DNA from: Planctomycetota bacterium
GTDB taxonomy: Bacteria > Planctomycetota > Planctomycetia > Pirellulales > Pirellulaceae
Direction: 5' to 3'
Assembly (NCBI GenBank): GCA_024274855.1
Contig: JAJSAJ010001098.1
Coordinates: 1-15,974 of the forward strand
Length of the DNA: 15,974 nt
In this document: positions 14,087 through 15,974 of the stretch, in pieces
Position numbering within the stretch: position 1 is the stretch's first letter
Layout of the letters: each line of letters begins with the position of its first letter
Notes under the pieces: generated by a model
The model's input: only the letters and a program-made list of their open reading frames with translations
Told to the model about the DNA's origin: nothing
Databases searched by the model: none
Translations under genes and position numbers: made by a program

Positions 14087-15553
14087 ATGCGCCACGATAC
14101 CTGTTTCCTTTGTCTGCATGGCTGTCTGCCGTGCCGAATAACGATCTTCATTCTCGCTGGGATAGTCACTATTTTCGTATCCGCGGACCGAGGATTCGGT
14201 GCTGGGCCCGGAGATCTTGCTTCGCGGTACGCCCGGTCGTCGCCACAGTGGGTGCAGCGTGGCGTGATCTACCAGATCCAGCCTCGAGCCTTCACGCCCG
14301 AAGGCACGCTCAAGGCTGCGACAGGGCGGTTGCCCAGGCTGGCCGAGTTGGGTGTCGACATCTTGTATCTTTGCCCGGTGTTTGTCTCGGATGACGATCC
14401 CGACACGAAGGGCTGGAGCCCACGGCAAAGGGCGTCCGGCATGAACAACCCTCGCAATCCTTATCGAATGAAGGATTACTATCATGTCGACCCGGAATAT
14501 GGCACGGACGCGGATTTGAAGGCGTTTGTGACCGAGGCACATCGGCTCGACATGCGCGTGCTGTTGGACATGGTCTATCTGCACTGTGGTCCCAATGCGG
14601 TGTTTCTCGAGCAGCATCCTGACTTCGTGAAACGTGACAAAACGGGTAATATCATCACGCAGTCGTGGGGGTTTCCGGCGATCAATTTTTCCACGCCGAA
14701 GTTGCGCGAGTATTTCTGGAAGAACATGGAATACTGGATCACGCAGTTCGACGTCGACGGTTTCCGTTGTGACGTGTCGGACCAGATTCCGTTGGACTTC
14801 TGGAAAACGGCTCGCGAACGGTTGGAAAAACGTCGCCCTGAGATCTGCTTGTTGGCCGAGGGAATTCGCCTGGAGGATCAACTGAAGGCGTTCGATCTCA
14901 ACTACAGTTTTGTCTGGTTCAGCACAGTCCGTCGGGCCTATGAACAGGGCAAACCGGCGTCGTCCATTCGCAAGGTGTCGGAGAAACTCGCGGCAGAACG
15001 ACCGCGTGGCGCGCGCATCATTCGCTATATCGACAACCACGATATCGCCAACGACGCGTGGCCAAAACGCATCGAGACAAAGTGGACGTTCAAGGGCGTG
15101 AACGCCGCGCTGGCCATGCTCTTTACGCTTGATGGCGTGCCTTTCCTCTACAATGGGCAGGAAGTGGCCGACACGGCGCGACACAGTATCTACGCACGGC
15201 TTTCGATCGACTGGGCAAACGCCAATACACCAGCCGGTAAGGCACGTTTTGCATTTTGCAAGAGACTGTGCGCCGTGCGCCACGCAGAGCGAGCTTTGAC
15301 GGACGGCGCGAACATTTGGCTCGATAACGACCATCCCGACTCGGTCCTGTCATTCCTGCGGCGGACCGATCGCGAAGAGGTCATCTCGGTTGTCAACCTG
15401 TCCCATCGCCCGTTGACCGTTCAGGTTACCTTGCCGCATAAGACGACGGTTACCTATCAGAACTTGCTGGGCGAGACCCACGTCTCGACCACACTCAAAG
15501 GTCTAACGCTGCATTTGCAGAGCTTCGGCTTTTTCGTGGGCAAGGGACGATGA
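14087..15553 (+). CDS. Secreted GH13 alpha-amylase-family glycosidase
   Basis: This protein has 488 aa from ATG 14087. A signal sequence or anchor lies at about residues 17-40. A (beta/alpha)8 GH13 barrel follows, starting WVQRGVIYQIQPRAF (55-69). Conserved regions are visible: region I variant DMVYLHCG (161-168, usual DxVxNH with Asn replaced by Leu165 and His166 kept), region II DGFRCDVSD with nucleophile Asp229, region III LLAEGI with acid/base Glu258, and region IV YIDNHD with Asp319. A C-terminal beta domain (about 400-485, VLSFLRRTDREEVISVVNLS) is typical. All three catalytic carboxylates are present, so an active alpha-glucan hydrolase or transglycosidase is expected. The subfamily cannot be fixed by eye. 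A MITE inserted 23 bp upstream separates the gene from its former promoter. Confidence 0.85.
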   Translation: MRHDTCFLCLHGCLPCRITIFILAGIVTIFVSADRGFGAGPGDLASRYARSSPQWVQRGVIYQIQPRAFTPEGTLKAATGRLPRLAELGVDILYLCPVFVSDDDPDTKGWSPRQRASGMNNPRNPYRMKDYYHVDPEYGTDADLKAFVTEAHRLDMRVLLDMVYLHCGPNAVFLEQHPDFVKRDKTGNIITQSWGFPAINFSTPKLREYFWKNMEYWITQFDVDGFRCDVSDQIPLDFWKTARERLEKRRPEICLLAEGIRLEDQLKAFDLNYSFVWFSTVRRAYEQGKPASSIRKVSEKLAAERPRGARIIRYIDNHDIANDAWPKRIETKWTFKGVNAALAMLFTLDGVPFLYNGQEVADTARHSIYARLSIDWANANTPAGKARFAFCKRLCAVRHAERALTDGANIWLDNDHPDSVLSFLRRTDREEVISVVNLSHRPLTVQVTLPHKTTVTYQNLLGETHVSTTLKGLTLHLQSFGFFVGKGR

Positions 15554-15592
15554 TCGATCACGCACTTGGTTGCGGATAGGTCGACCAGGTGT
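15554..15592. other. Short spacer after the amylase gene
   Basis: This is 39 bp between the amylase TGA and the start of the decayed reading frame. No terminator is seen. Confidence 0.4.
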
Positions 15593-15974
15593 GGACTCGC
15601 TATTTCGAATCAAAGACGCCTATCTGCTTGACAAGAAGACCGGCAAAATTCTCAGCGTTGGCCGCCCGCGACGGCCGACTGCCTCATGACGTTGCATGGG
15701 ACGAAGCCAAGCGTCCAGTACGGTGACTCTGGGCAACGAACGGAAAATTGAAGCATCAGGTTACACCAACGACAACGACCTGCAACAAGTACTTGGAGGG
15801 GCCTCTTTACGACGCGGTGGCTGCCAACCGCTATTCAGGATTCGAGCGGCGTACCGGCGGAGATGATCAGGAAGGCGGCGAAGGTCTATCAAAAGGGGAA
15901 ACCCATGGTCATTGAAGAAATCTTTCCGTTGAGAGCGACGAAGTCGCGCAGTTCACCGATAAAGCCGACGTGCC
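15593..15974 (+). pseudogene. Frameshifted remnant of a probable cellulase-like glycoside hydrolase (runs off the window)
   Basis: Short coding-like pieces lie in successive frames: SLFRIKDAYLLDKKTGK (about 15600-15650), YLEGPLYDAVAANRYSGFE (about 15790-15846), VPAEMIRKAAKVYQKGKP and MVIEEIFPL (15851-15930), then in another frame SDEVAQFTDKADV to the edge. The KPMVIEEIFPL segment resembles the strand carrying the catalytic glutamate in GH5-like cellulases, where the order is substrate loop, helix, then the K-P-x-V-I-E-E strand. The pieces are too close together for a full domain, so internal deletions and at least two frameshifts are inferred. The gene may continue outside the window. Confidence 0.5.

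Noticed and set aside
1..15974. tRNA, rRNA or complete transposase genes
   Set aside because: None was seen by eye on either strand; a covariance-model scan was not possible, so a small RNA gene could still be missed.

Overview
The window looks like a piece of a planctomycete chromosome (Pirellulales / Rhodopirellula-like). This is inferred from gene families, not from a marker gene. The pointers are a secreted methyltransferase/PQQ-type beta-propeller giant, a Tat-exported Gfo/Idh/MocA oxidoreductase remnant, a BNR_4 carbohydrate-type propeller, a secreted GH13 enzyme, wide gaps between genes, and moderately high GC. Nearly every gene product carries a signal peptide, a Tat signal or membrane segments, so this is a cell-envelope and export region.

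Layout. 1-153: tail of an unidentified gene. 154-470: gap with a REP-like inverted repeat. 471-3851: exported SAM-methyltransferase-like domain fused to two PQQ-like propeller regions, followed after 63 bp by a secreted AttH/CrtC-type lipocalin-like protein (3915-5081). 5290-6297, minus strand: Flp-type prepilin head fused to a tandem CBS-domain regulator. 6765-8123: secreted BNR_4 seven-bladed-propeller protein. 8343-8577: first copy of a non-autonomous mobile element (MITE). 8837-10150: a secreted TPR/FMN-binding (flavinylation) gene split by one in-frame TAA. 10182-12284: a NapH-NapG fusion with six predicted [4Fe-4S] sites and an internal Tat-like signal. The last two form an operon that looks like an extracytosolic flavin-based electron-transfer module. 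12360-13266, minus strand: collapsed Gfo/Idh/MocA pseudogene and a small overlapping ORF. 13857-14063: second MITE copy, inserted just ahead of the ribosome-binding site of a secreted GH13 alpha-amylase-family gene (14087-15553). 15593 to the edge: frameshifted remnant of a probable cellulase-like gene.

The best finding is the MITE family. Both copies have matching terminal inverted repeats (GTARYCGTTCACGG-type) and 8-bp target duplications, the signature known for IS66-family elements. They differ in length by exactly 28 bp, which is four units of an internal 7-bp repeat. Other points of interest are the pilin-CBS fusion, the NapH-NapG fusion paired with a stop-interrupted FMN-binding gene, and the exported methyltransferase domain. 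The right third of the window is clearly undergoing gene decay and insertion.
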